Positions 35,359-47,055 of a stretch of 64,000 nt of DNA are shown one piece after another (position 1 is the first letter of the stretch; each line of letters starts with the position of its first letter). Source of the stretch: Erinaceus europaeus (Eukaryota; Chordata; Mammalia; Eulipotyphla; Erinaceidae); contig NC_080166.1 of NCBI RefSeq assembly GCF_950295315.1, positions 99,577,141 to 99,641,140 on the forward strand. Reading direction: 5' to 3'. The notes beneath the pieces are model-generated. The model worked only from the letters and a program-made list of their open reading frames with translations. It made no database searches and had not been told where the DNA came from. Made by a program: the position numbers and the translations under genes.

Positions 35359-36424
35359 CAACATGCTGAAATGTTGGGACAATCTGAGATTTCAACTTTG
35401 TTGAGCTTTCCAAAGCCTGGTTTCTCAGAACAAGGATAAAGAGAGGAACAGATTGCTTCGCCAAAAACAACAATAGATAAGCCGAAATCCAGACTCCAAA
35501 CTTTTATTTCCAGTTGAGGATGTTTTATTGCTAAAGCATAGTTCTGTTTACAAGCTGGACACATAGAGCCAACCTATTTCTTTTGTATCCTTATTTAAAT
35601 TTAGATTTATGAATTTCCCTTGTGAGGCAGGAGGGTTGCACAGAAAGGCCACAGAACTACTACAGCATATGTGGTGGCCTGTGATCAAAGCTAGGATGCA
35701 TGCAAGTCCTGTATTTTACCTGCTAAGTAGCCATAATCTTTGTTCTGATGACAGAATATGTGTAGATAATGATGTGTAACTCTTTATAATGCTTATGCTT
35801 TGCATGCAGTCAGATGGCTATGAGCCTTTATACAGAATTTTCCGCTTGAGGCTAACCTTTATTCCTGGTGTCATATATAGTTCCTCTTAAGATATTTACT
35901 GCAATTACTCATGATTCCTTGATGTGGTTTTGTAGAACAACAACTGCCATCTCTTGTTATTTTCTCAGCTTTCAATCATACCTTTTTTAATACTCTCAAT
36001 TTTTTTAGAGTAGTCTCAGCTTCATAGCGAATTTGAGTTTAAAAATAGTATCCAAATATCCCTTGCCTTCCGCACTTGTACACAACCTTCCCCGCTATCA
36101 GTACACCTCAGCAGAGCATTGTTTGCATTTGTTCCAACTGAGGAGCCATCAGTATTACCTTAGATCCATAACTTACAGTGGGGTTTACTCTTGCTCTTGT
36201 GTATTCTATGATACACACATTTGCCATTACATATATATATATATAATATCACCCCTAAGCCCTGTGTCTCCTAGTTATTTATCTCTCTCTCTCTCTCCTC
36301 CCCCTTCTGACAAATTCTGATTTCAACAGTTTTCACAGTTTTGTCTTTACTATGTTATCATCCTTGGAACCATGTAGTATGTAGCTTCTCAGGATAGCTA
36401 TATATTTTTTAAATGATGAAAAAT
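35359..36424. other. Mostly unique sequence
   Basis: Contains a (TA)n run at about 36228-36245 and a CT-rich run at 36280-36305. No gene recognised. Confidence 0.45.
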
Positions 36425-36975
36425 ATTTATTTTTATTTAATTTTTTTTATTTATAAAAAGGAAACATTGACTAAAGGATAGGATAAGAGGGGTACAACTC
36501 CACACAGTTCCCACCACCAGAACTCTGTATCCCATCCCCTCCCCTGATAGCTTTCCTATTCTTTATCCTTCTGGGAGTATGGACCCAAGGTCATTGTGGG
36601 ATGCAGAAGGTGGAAGGTCTGGCTTCTGTAATTGCTTCCCTACTGAACACGGGCGTTGACAGGTCGATCCATACTGCCAGTCTGTCTTTCTCTTTCCCTA
36701 GTGGGGAAAGGCTCTGGGGAAGTGGAGCTCCAGGACACATTGGTGGGGTTGTCTGTCCAGGCAAGTCTAGTTGGCATCATGCTAGCATCTGGAACCTGGT
36801 GGTTGACAAGAGAGTTAACATACAAAGCCAAACAAATTGTTGACCAATCATGGACCTAAAGGCTGGCATAGTGCAGATGAAGAGTTGGGGGGGAGGGTCC
36901 TCCATTTTGTAGAAAGCTAGTAGGCATATGTTAATTATATTCCAAAGGGCCTGTGGCTATACTAGTTTTTTTATT
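36425..36975 (-). mobile_element. L1-A 3'UTR fragment
   Basis: 'ttataaaaaggaaacattgactaaagg' to 'tttgtagaaagctagtagg...attccaaagggcctgtggctata'. Only 3'UTR, about 550 bp, older variant of the proximal part. Confidence 0.85.
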
Positions 36976-37069
36976 TACAATTTATAGGATTCAGTTTTAA
37001 GTTGAGAATTATTTTAAATGAAAATTAGTAACAACTGATTATATATATAAGAATACATAAATACTTATT

Positions 37070-37285
37070 TTAATTTTTTAACTTTTTTTTTTACTTTCAG
37101 GAACAGATGGAAATTGAGAGGGAAGGGGATAGAGAGGGAGAGACAGAGAAACACATCTGTAGCCCTGCTTAACTGCTTGTGAAGCCTCCCCTCCCTCCTG
37201 CAGGTGAGGACCAAGGGCTTGAACCTGGGATCTTGTGCATGGTAATACATGCACTTAGCCAGGTGTGCCACTATGCAGTTCCCTA
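37070..37285 (-). mobile_element. SINE B
   Basis: 'ctgtagccctgcttaactgcttgtgaagcc' and head 'agccaggtgtgccactatgcagttccc'. Confidence 0.85.
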
Positions 37286-37324
37286 TTTTTTTTTCTTCAA
37301 GAGCTATGGAAACTATGTAGTTTT

Positions 37325-37481
37325 GTGGTCTGGCAGGTGGTGCAGTGGATAAGGCTTTGGACTCTCAAGATGAGGTCCTGAGTTCAATCCTGGACAGCAC
37401 ATGTACCAGAGTGATGTCTGTTTCTTTGTCTCTCACCTATCATTTCTCATGAATAAATAAATAAATAAATAAATAAATAAA
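37325..37481 (+). mobile_element. SINE C
   Basis: 'ggtctggcaggtggtgcagtggataagg' (A box) and 'gagttcaatcctgg' (B box), then 'agcacatgtaccagagtgatgtctg' and an (AATA)n tail. Close relative at 41512. Confidence 0.8.
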
Positions 37482-37813
37482 TTTTTTTCCTCCAGGGTTA
37501 TTGTATTACCATGAATACACTGCTCCTGGAGGCCATTTTTTCCCCCCTTTTGTTGCCCTTGTTGCTGTAGCCTCTTGTGGTTATTATTATTACCATTGTT
37601 GATGTTGTTCGTTGTTGGATAGGATAGAGAGAAATGGAGAGAGGAGGGGAAGACAGAGAGGGGGAGAGAAAGGGACACCTGCAGACCTGATTCACTGCCT
37701 GTGAAGCGACTCCCATGCAGGTGGGGAGCTTAGGGCTCCAACCAGGATCCTTACACCTGTCCTTGCGCTTTGTGCCACGTGTGCTTAACCCACTGCGCCA
37801 CTGCCCGACCCCC
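37482..37813 (-). mobile_element. SINE A, long form
   Basis: It begins directly in the tail of the SINE C copy. 'ctccagggttattgtattaccatgaatacactgctcctggaggcc' opens it and 'cactgcgccactgcccgaccccc' closes it. The TSD is probably ATAAATAAA-type and ambiguous in the A-rich flank. Confidence 0.9.
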
Positions 37814-39360
37814 ATAAATAAAATATTTTTTAAAAAGAAACTATGTACTTTGCTTGGGTCTGCAATCAATTTCAGGCACTATTGGGACCCTCGAAAAGGT
37901 AATGTTTTATTTTGACTCAAACGTTGCTTCTCTATTTCCCTAGTTTCTATATTCCTGGGTGAAATACCTGCTAAGGGAAGAGACCAATAAAGTTACAATA
38001 CTTGAGAGACTTTAAGATTCTTTTTCGTGTCCTCAACTATTTTTCTCTTAAGAAGGAAAACCCCAAGGTCTACCACAGGCATAGGTATAACTCCTTCATA
38101 TGTTTTCTGCCTATCTGGAATTTAGCAGACTTAAAAAATTTTAAAAGGATTGCTTCAGATTGAATTTTAATTACTCTTTGTAGGAAAGCCTTCGTGTTCT
38201 TCCAAACTAAAGCTTAATCTGTTGGTGTTTTTGACTTCTCTGTTGGCTGTGAAAATAAGGTGACAGGGAACTCTCATTCTCCCTGCCAGAAGTAACTGTC
38301 ATGGACATTGTTAGACTATACCAGCTTACATGGATGATGCTTAAACCTCATAAAGTGAAGTCCTAGAATCTCATAATAAATCCATTTCACTTTGAGTATA
38401 AACTAAGTTTTCATTACACAATTTGTAAGCATCATTATAGTGGGAACTGTTTATAAGTCCTAGAGAGCTGTGGAGAGGAAAATTTACATGTATGAATTTT
38501 GCTGAAACCTAAGGCAAGGCAGCCAAAGCATTTATAAAGAGGTGTGGCACTGAAGGAACAGAGCATGGTGTTTAGTATCATTGCTTCCAGCCAAAATTGG
38601 CTCCATTATTACAGTGAAAGTACCTCAAACTTTGTTCCAATTCTTAAAATGTTAGTGGCTTTACATATTGGTTAACAAATTAATATTTGCACTCCCTTTT
38701 GTCAATGTAAAAAATTTTTTTTTGTATTTAAGGACAATTATAAGTGTTGTGTGAAATGAGGAAGTCACAAAGCCAAGGGATATCATTACCTAAAGAGGAT
38801 GTGGTTTAGGAAACTTGTCAATCACAGTCATGACTAAGGAACCACTTTGGTCACCATTTCCGATTCTTAGCAGCCGTTATTTGAAAGGCAGATGGTGGCA
38901 CTCGAGCTAGACACCACACTGATGAGAACTACTTGGGGTTTTAGTTGAAGGAGATGAATCAAAAATATGTGTCTATTCAATGTGTTTACCAAGAAAATAT
39001 CAACCTTTAAAATTAGTGGTAAACTATCACAGTAATTATTTGACCCTAAAATACAGATGTTCTATAATAAAAACATATAGTTCATAAAGTTCAAATAAAA
39101 ATAATGTTAAGCTATGTTTGAAAGTAATGGTATTTAATATAATGCAAATCACTTACATTTATAATATGAATGAGTAGGTAGGCTGGTGAAACTTATAGAA
39201 GATAAAGAACATTAGGCACATGCAGAAGGTAAGTCTGGACAAATAATAATTTGCCAGAATATAGTTAAAAGTTTAGGCATGTGGTGGCATAGTATAATGT
39301 GTCTTACCTCTCGATTCAATTTCTAACAATGTGAGTGCTCTTAAACATTTCTAAGTATCG
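37814..39360. other. Unique sequence, nothing recognised
   Basis: 1.5 kb without transposon signatures. No reading frame over 60 codons is supported. It may contain regulatory sequence but nothing visible proves it. Confidence 0.45.
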
Positions 39361-39362
39361 TT

Positions 39363-39520
39363 GATCTAGTCCCCCAGACTGTTTCTGCCCTTCCCTAGTG
39401 GGGTAGGGCTCTGGGGAGGTGAAGTTCCAGGACATATTGGTGAGGTTGTCTGCCCACCAGGATGGCGTTATGGTAGTGTCTGCAAATTGGTGGCCGAGAA
39501 ACAGTAAGATATAACAGTAT
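39363..39520 (-). mobile_element. Old L1-A-lineage 3'UTR fragment
   Basis: 'ccccagactgtttctgcccttccctagtggggtagggctctgg' and 'aagttccaggacatattggtgaggttgtctgccc' match the 3'UTR core. Both ends are truncated. Confidence 0.75.
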
Positions 39521-40063
39521 GAAACATCTTTATGAGGATCATTATTGTAGATTCTGAAATTAGCACTGCTTCTTTTAAATACAAAGGGATAAGAATGTGT
39601 TATGCAGAACTCTTTTTAGGAAATTGTTATTTTCATGTATGCAATATTTACTGGGGCATTTGAAGGTGCAAGTATTGAGATTCTTGGAAGCAGGTAGAGA
39701 GGTGGTAATGGTGAGGAAATAGGGAATAAGAAAAACTATAGATTGAGGTGGCATATGGCATGGATTTGCCAGTTAGAATCAATCAGTTGAAAGTTATAAT
39801 TTAAGACTCCAAAGTCTCCAGTCAAAGTTTCACTATAGTTAACAGGCTTGCATTTGCAGCAAATTTTGAAAAAGAAATTAAAAGATGGCTCTCTATTCCA
39901 TTTTTGAGATGGCATCAGAAAAAAAAAAGCTAGGAGAGAGAAAACATGCTAAGTGAATATCTTTGCAACTCTTGCTGGCTAAAGATAGCCAGAGAGGATG
40001 GACCTATGTTTCACTCCTTATGCAACAACAGTAACATTACAACAATACATGAAAAACCTCACA
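39521..40063. other. Unique sequence, nothing recognised
   Basis: No element or gene recognised. Confidence 0.4.
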
Positions 40064-40069
40064 TAGAGA

Positions 40070-40485
40070 TGTTGGTCTGCTTCTAATTCTGCTTCTAAGA
40101 CCCCTTCTGTTTCGATCATCACATTAGGTTTGTTTGCATTGCTTAACTCTGTGGTCTATTTACATAATCATTGTTTAGTTTGAGACCCGCACTGGTTTAA
40201 TCTCCACTGGTTGGTGCTCTTTTTCCACTCCGCCCCCTCTCCTAGTCACATCCTGTTTTCCACCATTTAATCCCCACTGGTTCAAGCGCTTTTTTCCTTC
40301 TCCCACCTCCTATCCTACGCCGACCTAACACTTCTGCCTCAGGAGATATAAAGGACAGGATTTTCTAATGAATGGAGATTTGATTGATTGCACTGCATCC
40401 CTGCTCATCAATAAAGATTAAACTGCGTCCAGCTCAGCCATGAGTCCCTGGTCGTCTGTCTCCCACCTGAGAAGCTAGCCTGGCA
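40070..40485 (+). mobile_element. Solo ERV LTR (third family), 6-bp TSD
   Basis: The TSD TAGAGA is at 40064-40069 and 40486-40491. The LTR is 416 bp, from TGTTGGTCTGC to TAGCCTGGCA. A TATA-like 'agatataaagg' (about 40345) and poly(A) signal 'aataaagatt' (about 40411) are in order. It contains an imperfect repeat 'ccactggtt...ctttttccact' / 'ccactggttcaagcgctttttt'. It is unlike the other LTRs and the only one on the plus strand. No viral genes adjoin it. Confidence 0.9.
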
Positions 40486-40491
40486 TAGAGA

Positions 40492-41490
40492 TGGAGCTGA
40501 AACCCTGGTAAGCTAACCACAGTGAAGGATAAAGGGCCAGCCATAGGCTTTGAGAACATGGGACACTTTCCTTCAAAGGGAGGGAGGGAAGAAACTCTTC
40601 TGAGTGACCTGACTGCTAAGGCACAAACTTTGCTATAGCAAGTATGGGTTGAAATTGTGCTGAGCTCCTGATGACCCAGTCCTATTGTAATTTTGTACCT
40701 AGAACAGAAGACAGGAAGCTAGAATTACCATGAGCCAGTGAGAGCCTCTGCTCTGTGCTTCCTAATCACTGTTGTAGTTGTGCTTAGAGCAGGGGGGAGA
40801 ACACTATTGAAATTCAGTCTTTATAGTAACAGTCTTTATAGGGCAGCTCCTGGATAAATACTGTAGGCAGTATTTCTTTACAGCTTACATTAAACTGCTA
40901 GTGAACTAATCACACTTAGGAAAATACCACTAGTCCTAGCTGATCAAAGACTGCTAAATACTTTCTCACCAACCCCAGACGTGTGCTCTTGACCTGCACT
41001 GAGGTCTCCATCTTGTTTCAGACCTAAACAATTGCCACCTCAAATTCCTGATTTTTTTTTTTTTTACCCTGGTTGATTAGACCTTGTTGCTGTAGCCTCT
41101 GTCAGACACTTGTGACTGTGAACCTTTAGTCATTGTTCATGTCAGCTCAAACACAGATCCCAGTTCTTCACAGAGCAGTCAACATAATGAAAAGACCCAT
41201 CATCTGTACTGATGGGTCAAGGCAGAAAATTGATGATGATCCCAAGTGCAGGAGAATTATATAAATTTCCTAAAGATAGCTTCAAAGCAATAGCCCAAAA
41301 GATGTTCAGTGAAATGAAATGTTCAGTGGAAGAAAGCTTCTATAAAATGAGAGAAAGCATGTGAGAAATGAAGAAAGAAATAATAAAAGTCAAAGATAGA
41401 AAGAATGCAGTAACTGAATTAGTAATGCAGTAGAGACAGGCAATTTATTAGTTCCTTTGGAATAAAAGTATAGCTATCATAGTAGAAAAT
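40492..41490. other. Unique sequence, nothing recognised
   Basis: No element or coding frame is supported. Purine-rich from 41290. Confidence 0.4.
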
Positions 41491-41511
41491 CTTAAAAAAA
41501 AAAAAAAAAAA

Positions 41512-41657
41512 GGTGGTCCAGGAGGTGGCCCAGTGGATAAAGCATTGGATTCTCAACCATGAGGCCCTGAGTTCCGTCCCTGGCAGCACATATACCAGAG
41601 TGATATCCGTTTCTTTATTTCCTTTATCATGAATAAAATAAATTCTTTAAAAAAAAG
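41512..41657 (+). mobile_element. SINE C
   Basis: Preceded by a poly(A) run at 41490-41510. 'ggtggtccaggaggtggcccagtggataaagc' and 'gagttccgtccctggcagcacatataccagagtgat'. First of three head-to-tail SINEs. Confidence 0.85.
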
Positions 41658-41665
41658 AAAGGGAG

Positions 41666-41878
41666 GGGACTGAGTGGTGGCGCACCTGGTTGAGAGCACA
41701 TGTAACAATGTTCAAGGACCTAGGTTCAAGCTCCAGGCCCCCGCCCTCAGGAGGAAAGCTTTGCAAGTGGTGAAGCAGGGCTACAGGTGTCTCTCTGTCG
41801 CTCTCCCTCTTTACCACCCCCTTCCCTCTCGATTTCTAGCTGTCTCTATCCAATAAATAAATAAAAATAACAAAAAAG
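41666..41878 (+). mobile_element. SINE B
   Basis: 'ggggactgagtggtggcgcacctggttgagagca', a CT-rich body and tail 'ccaataaataaataaaaataac'. Confidence 0.9.
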
Positions 41879-41968
41879 ATTAATAAGCACAGAAGAGGGG
41901 CCCGTCAACAGAAAGTTGGAAGTGAAAAGTCAAAGTAGCAAGCTGGTGAATTAAGAAGAATAAACCAT

Positions 41969-42200
41969 GGTGGTGGGGGGACCAGGTGGTGGCACACCTG
42001 GCTGCCTGGCTGAGCTAATGTTATAATGCACAAGGGCTTCGGTTTGAGCCCCCAGTTCCCACCTGCAGGGGAAAAGCTTTGCGAGTGGTGAAGCAGTGAT
42101 GCAGGTTGTCTCTCTGTCTCTCTCCCTCTCTTATCACCCCCTACCCTAGCAATTTCTGGCTGTCTCTATCCAATAAAGATAATAAAATATTAAATAAAAA
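41969..42200 (+). mobile_element. SINE B with 10-bp TSD
   Basis: The TSD AATAAACCAT is at 41959-41968 and 42201-42210. The head carries a small internal duplication (ctggctgcctggctga). Confidence 0.92.
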
Positions 42201-42429
42201 AATAAACCATTAAAAACACTAAAAAAAGTAAAGATAAAAAAGAGATACGGAATAAAATCAAGAGGAACATTCATATCATAAGAGTGTCAGAAGGAAGAGA
42301 GAATTCTTGTTTGAAGAAAAATAACCAAGAATTTCTCCCAAACTGAGGCAGCAGTTAAACAGTAAGATCTAGGATGGTCAAGAAATTCCAAACAACATAA
42401 CTGAGACATGTATATAAGGCAGATAATAA

Positions 42430-42665
42430 TGGGGCCAGTCTGTAGCGCACCTTGTTAAGCACACATAGTACTAAGGACTCGCAAGCCTCGAGCTAGGTCT
42501 ACGGTGGGTGTCTGTATTTCTTTACCTCTCCTCTCTCAATTTTTCTGTCCTGTCGGAGGTGGTGGGGTGGAAAAAAGATGACCCCTAGGAGCAGTGCAGT
42601 GCCAGCATTTAGTCCCAGTGAAAACCCAGGCAAAAACAACCCCCCCCCCACACACAATAATTAAA
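42430..42665 (+). mobile_element. Diverged SINE A
   Basis: 'ggggccagtctgtagcgcaccttgttaagca' and 'ggagcagtgcagtgccagcatttagtcccagtgaaaaccc' are the start and long 3' part. Much of the middle is missing. Confidence 0.75.
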
Positions 42666-43180
42666 ATTACAAAGATAAATGTAAAGAGAAGATTTTTAAA
42701 AGCAATGAGAACAATGGAAAGAGTTCTTTATAAAGAAGCTCCCATAATACTACTGGCTGATTTCTCAGTAGAAATTGTAAAGTCAGATAGGACAGGCATG
42801 ATATATTCAAAGTTTTGAATAGAAAAACCCACAGTAAGAATACCAGCAAGAATATCCAGCAAGATTACTAATCAGATCTAAAGGAATGATAAATACTAAT
42901 AGCTTTCAGACAACAATTAAAGGAATTAATTGCAAGTAAATCAGTTCTACAAGAAATACTAGAGGATTTGTTAAAAGGGAAAATACTGAATTATTTCATT
43001 TGTGTGGAATACGTAAATATTTAGGTTTTAAGGGACAAAGAGTTTTTGTTTGTGCTAATGTTGTTTTGTTTATATAATTTTATTTACATAATATTTACTT
43101 ACTTAGTAAACTATAATCTCATATATGATTGTATGAAAAGGGGTTTTTCTTTTATCCATATTTTTATTTGTTTTCAGTGA
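42666..43180. other. Unique AT-rich sequence
   Basis: The open frame at 42594-42818 starts in SINE sequence and continues in A-rich DNA reminiscent of decayed L1 ORF1 ('aagcaatgagaacaatggaaag'), but this is too weak to call. Confidence 0.35.
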
Positions 43181-43184
43181 TTTT

Positions 43185-43500
43185 AATAGTGCTTACAAGA
43201 TTATTAAGAGTTCAGGAACATTAATTCCACATTGCACATACTACCAAAATTCTGTGCCCCCATACCTCCAGTGATAATTCTCAGAGTCCCCACAAAATCT
43301 TTAGGGTAAGTTGGTTGCTCTTTTTTTCTTTTTAAGTTCATGTGTTTTAATTCTCTTTATTTTACATGAGTGAATCTATCCAAACCATTCAGTAGTTTTC
43401 TTTTACCTATTTACTTACTTCACTGACTATAATATCCTAAGCTCCATCCTCTTTGTCCCAAAGCTATCCATACTTTTATTTGATTTATTTTTCCAGATGA
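43185..43500 (-). mobile_element. L1-C 3' end
   Basis: 'gattttaatagtgcttacaagattattaagagttcaggaa' and 'ccaaaattctgtgcccccatacctccagtgataattctc' resemble the copies at 2739-3052 and 62625. Confidence 0.7.
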
Positions 43501-43635
43501 TATGTTTAAGTTTCTTTTCTTTTCTTTTGAACCAGTTGAAGTTTTTAAAAATTTATTTATAAAATAAAAGTATCGACAAGACCATAGGGTAAGAGGGGTA
43601 CAGTGCTACATAATTCCCACTACCACAGTTCTGTA

Positions 43636-43683
43636 ACATGCGCTCTCAACCAGGTGCACCACCACCTGGCCCCTTCCATCAAA
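43636..43683 (-). mobile_element. Tail-less SINE B head insertion
   Basis: 'acatgcgctctcaaccaggtgcaccaccacctggcccc' is the reversed first ~38 bp of SINE B. AGTTCTGTA occurs at 43627-43635 and again just right of the insert. The SINE body and tail are absent. Confidence 0.65.
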
Positions 43684-44107
43684 GTTCTGTATCTCATCCC
43701 CTCCATTGAAGCTTCTCTATTCTTTATACCTTTGGGAGCAAGGACCCAAGATCATTATGGGGCACAGAAGGTTGAAGGTCTGGCTTTTTTAACTGCTTCT
43801 CTGCTGAACATGGTTGTTGGCAGGTCAATTCATACTCCCAGCCTGTCTCTATCTTTCCCTAGTGGGGTAGGGCTATGGAGAGGTGGGATTCCAGGACACA
43901 TTGGTGAGGTCATCTGCCTAGGGAAGTCAGATTTGCATCATGGTAGCATCTGCAGCTTGGTGTCTGAAAAGCATTAAGATATGAAGCAGAACAAATAATT
44001 TAATTATCAGGAACCTAAAGGCAAGAATATAGCAGATGAGATTTGGGGTCTCCCTTTTGGAAAAAGTTAATAGGTCTATTTTAAGTATATTCCAATGGGC
44101 CCATGAC

Positions 44108-45175
44108 TTCTGTTTGAGTGGGATCATTCCATACTGCCCTTTGTCTTTTTGACTTACTTCACTGAACATAATTCCTTCTAGCTCCATCCAAGATGGGTCA
44201 GAGAAGGTGGATTCATTATACTTAGTAGCTGAGTAGTATTCCATTGTACATATTCCACAGCTTTCTCAACCATTCTTCTGTTGTTGGGCACCTGGATTGC
44301 TTTCAGGCTTTAGCTATAAAAAATTGTGCTGCTATGAACATAGGGTACACATATCATTTTGGATGGGTGTGATTGAGTCCTTAGGATATATCCTTAGGAG
44401 AGGTATAATGGGTCTTATGGAAGGTTCATTTCTAGCTTTGTAAGGGTTCTCCAGACTGCTCTCCAAAGGAGTTGGACCAATTTACATTTCCACCAGCAGT
44501 GCAGGAGGGTTCCTTTGTCCCCACAACCTCTCCAGCATTTGTTGTTGCTGTCATTTTTTATGTATGACATTCTCACAGGGGTGAGGTGGTATCTCATTGT
44601 ATTTATTTGCATTTCTCTGACCAACAGTGACCTGGAGCATTTTTCATATGTTTGTTGGCCTTTTGTATCTCTTCTGTAGTGAATATTCTGTTCATATCCT
44701 CTGCCCATTTTTGGATGGGATCATTTACTTTTTTTTTGTTACTAAGTTTGCTGAGCTCTTTATATATTTTGGCTACTAACCACTTGTCTGATGTGTGGCA
44801 TGTGAAGATCTTCCCCGTGCTGTAAGGGGTCCCTTTGGTGATGGTTTCTTTTGCTGTAGTTTTCAATTTGTTGTAGTCCTATTGATTTGTCTTCTTTGCA
44901 GTTGGCCTTGTGTTATCAAAGATGTCCTTAAGGTTTAGATGGGAAAGTGTTCTGCCAATATTTTCTTCTAAATATTTGATAGTTTCTGGTCTAAATTCAG
45001 AATTCTTGATCCATTTGGAGTTGACTTTTTGTTTCTGGTGAGATAAAGTGGTTCAGTTTCATTCTTCTGCATATTTCAACCCCGTTTTCCAAGCACTATT
45101 TATTGAAGAGAGCCTCCTTCCTCCATTTGATAATTTGGGCCCATTTATCAAAAAGTTAGATGTCCATAGGTGTGA
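44108..45175 (-). pseudogene. L1 ORF2 C-terminal remnant
   Basis: The C-terminal part of the L1 reverse-transcriptase protein. Reading leftward: the '[20 protein letters not shown]' and '[18 protein letters not shown]' (near 44480-44530) blocks are recognisable, then 'MEYYSATKYNESTFSDPSWM' and 'SQKDKGQYGMIPLKQK' near the end. The cysteine/histidine pattern of the C-terminal domain is kept. Frames shift around 44610 and 44400. RT and endonuclease domains are missing through 5' truncation. Confidence 0.82.
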
Positions 45176-45262
45176 GGTTTCTTATATGGTGAATACTAAT
45201 CCTTGGCTACTTAAAATTGCAACCGTTTTTTTTTCTACTTTGACTTTTATTTTATTGCTTTT

Positions 45263-45447
45263 TAAAATATCTTTATTGGGGAATTAATGTTTTACATTCA
45301 CCAGTAAATAGAATAGTTTGCACATGAATAACATTTCCCAGTTTTCCATATAACAATACAATCCCCACTAGATCCATCATCCTTTTTGAATCTATATTCT
45401 CCCCATCCACCCACCCCAGAGTCTTTTACTTTGGTGCAATACACCAA
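45263..45447 (-). mobile_element. L1-B 3'UTR insertion with 17-bp TSD
   Basis: The TSD TTTATTTTATTGCTTTT is exact at 45246-45262 and 45448-45464. It is only 185 bp, all 3'UTR, starting 'tttattggggaattaatgtttta'. Confidence 0.95.
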
Positions 45448-45562
45448 TTTATTTTATTGCTTTTATGATAGCTTTAGATGAATAGTAGTTTGGAATCTTA
45501 ATGTAGTACAATTTTCAATTCTTTTTATAGTTTCAGTTTTTATATTCTTAAGAAATTCATCC

Positions 45563-45916
45563 TGTCAGTTGGGGCCAGGTGTTGGGCTGCGCCACAGAGA
45601 AGAGAGAGAGAGGAGGTCCAGAGCAAGTGGGGTACACAAATCTTTATTATTGGATGGGGGGGGTGGCTCAGGCCACGTGGAGTCAGCCGACAATGTCCGT
45701 CCCCACTACCTCACCACCGGGCAAGAGAGAGAGGGCACTGAGAGAGAGAGAGAACCGAGAGAGAGCGTGGGGCGGGGAGGGGGGAGAGCTTTTATTGGGC
45801 AACAACCAGGGGTGCCGTGTGGGGGCAGGATTGGTTGAAGGGGGCACTGCTAGGATTTTGAGGGGTGTGGTAAAACCTGGAGGCAGAGACTACATCAGAA
45901 TAATTCCTCAGCATCA
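45563..45916 (-). mobile_element. Solo ERV LTR, relative of 34798 copy
   Basis: About 354 bp, from TGTCAGTTGGGG to CCTCAGCATCA. It shares 'ggtacacaaatctttatta', 'cttttattgggcaacaacc', 'ggattggttgaagggggcactgctaggattt' and 'cagaataattcctcagca' with the LTR at 34798-35153. The flanks TCATCC and CATTCC do not form a clean TSD, so end positions or flank mutation are uncertain. No viral coding sequence. Confidence 0.85.
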
Positions 45917-45985
45917 CATTCCAAATTGAGGTCATGGAGATACACTATCATTTTTCCTTCAAAAGAATAGCAAATTTTAATCTTT

Positions 45986-46331
45986 TTTTTTTTTTTGCCT
46001 CCAGGGTTATTGTTGGGGCTTGATGCCTGTACCATGAACCCACTACTCCTGGAGGCTATTTTTTTCCCCTTTTGTTGCCCTTTTTGTTTTATCATTGTTG
46101 CAGTTATTTATTATTGTTGTTATTGCTGTCATTGTTGTTGGATAAGACAGAGAGAAATGGAGAGAGGAGGGGAAGACGGGGAGAGAAAGACAGACACCTG
46201 CAGACTTGCTTCACCACTTGTGAAGCCACCCCCTTGCAGGTGGGGAGCCAGGGGATCAAACATGGATCCTTAAGCTGGTCCTTGCGTTTTGTGCCATGTG
46301 TGCTTAACCCGCTGCGCTACTCCCCCCCACC
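45986..46331 (-). mobile_element. SINE A, long form, 15-bp TSD
   Basis: The TSD CAAATTTTA(A/G)TCTTT is at 45971-45985 and 46332-46346. It is complete with poly(T). Confidence 0.93.
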
Positions 46332-46899
46332 CAAATTTTAGTCTTTAACTATTTAAAAAGGACTGCTGTATGAGATGTAGAATTTGAAGGCAATTTTGTT
46401 TTGTTTTATTTTGGGGCAAGTGGTAATGATAGTGTCTATTTTTGTCATAAACTTTCTTTACCTTAAAAGATATTCAGTACATCATCATTAAGTATGATGT
46501 TTATTTTTATTTTCTCTTCATAGATGTCCTATTTCAAATTAAAGTTTTTCTTTTCCATTTTCTTGATGTTCTGATTTTATATTAGTTATAAAAGATACTG
46601 AATTTTATTAAGCTTTCTTTTTCAATTCTTTGAGGTAGTTACATAATTTTTCCTTTACTTTTTGGTTACTGAATATAATTTAAATTTTTTCCCATAAGAA
46701 TTTGTTCCTATGTTTCTGGACTAACTCTACCTTGGTCATGATTTAAATAATGCTGCACTTAATTTTCTGAACTTATAAGTGAGGGTGATGAGTAATTCGT
46801 TACTGATTTTTTTTCTTTTGTATCACGGCTTGAGAACACCTTATAATGAAGAGAATACCCACCCACCCTGTTTTGTTTTAATTGTAAAGTATCTTATTT

Positions 46900-47055
46900 A
46901 TTTATTTTTGAGAGAGATGAAGAGAGAGAAAGACAGAGAGAAATACCAGAGCACTGCTCAGCTCTGGCTTATGGTGGTGCAGGGGATTAAACCTGGGACT
47001 TCAGAGCCTTAGGCATGAGAGTCTCTTTGTATAACCATTATACTATCCCCACTCA
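46900..47055 (-). mobile_element. SINE D
   Basis: 'taccagagcactgctcagctctggctta', 'ggggattaaacctgggac' and 'tttgtataaccattatactatcccc'. Confidence 0.8.

Larger units (their letters stand above)
43545..45175 (-). mobile_element. Older L1-A-lineage copy, 5'-truncated
   Basis: The terminus 'aaaatttatttataaaataaaag' is followed by 3'UTR to about 44107, then ORF2 C-terminal third to about 45175. The 3'UTR is only about 560 bp, shorter than in younger L1-A copies. It carries a SINE B scrap at 43636-43683. Confidence 0.85.

Noticed and set aside
17383..45916. LTR pairs as ends of one provirus
   Set aside because: Copies are far apart, each of four has its own TSD, and no gag, pol or env sequence lies between them.
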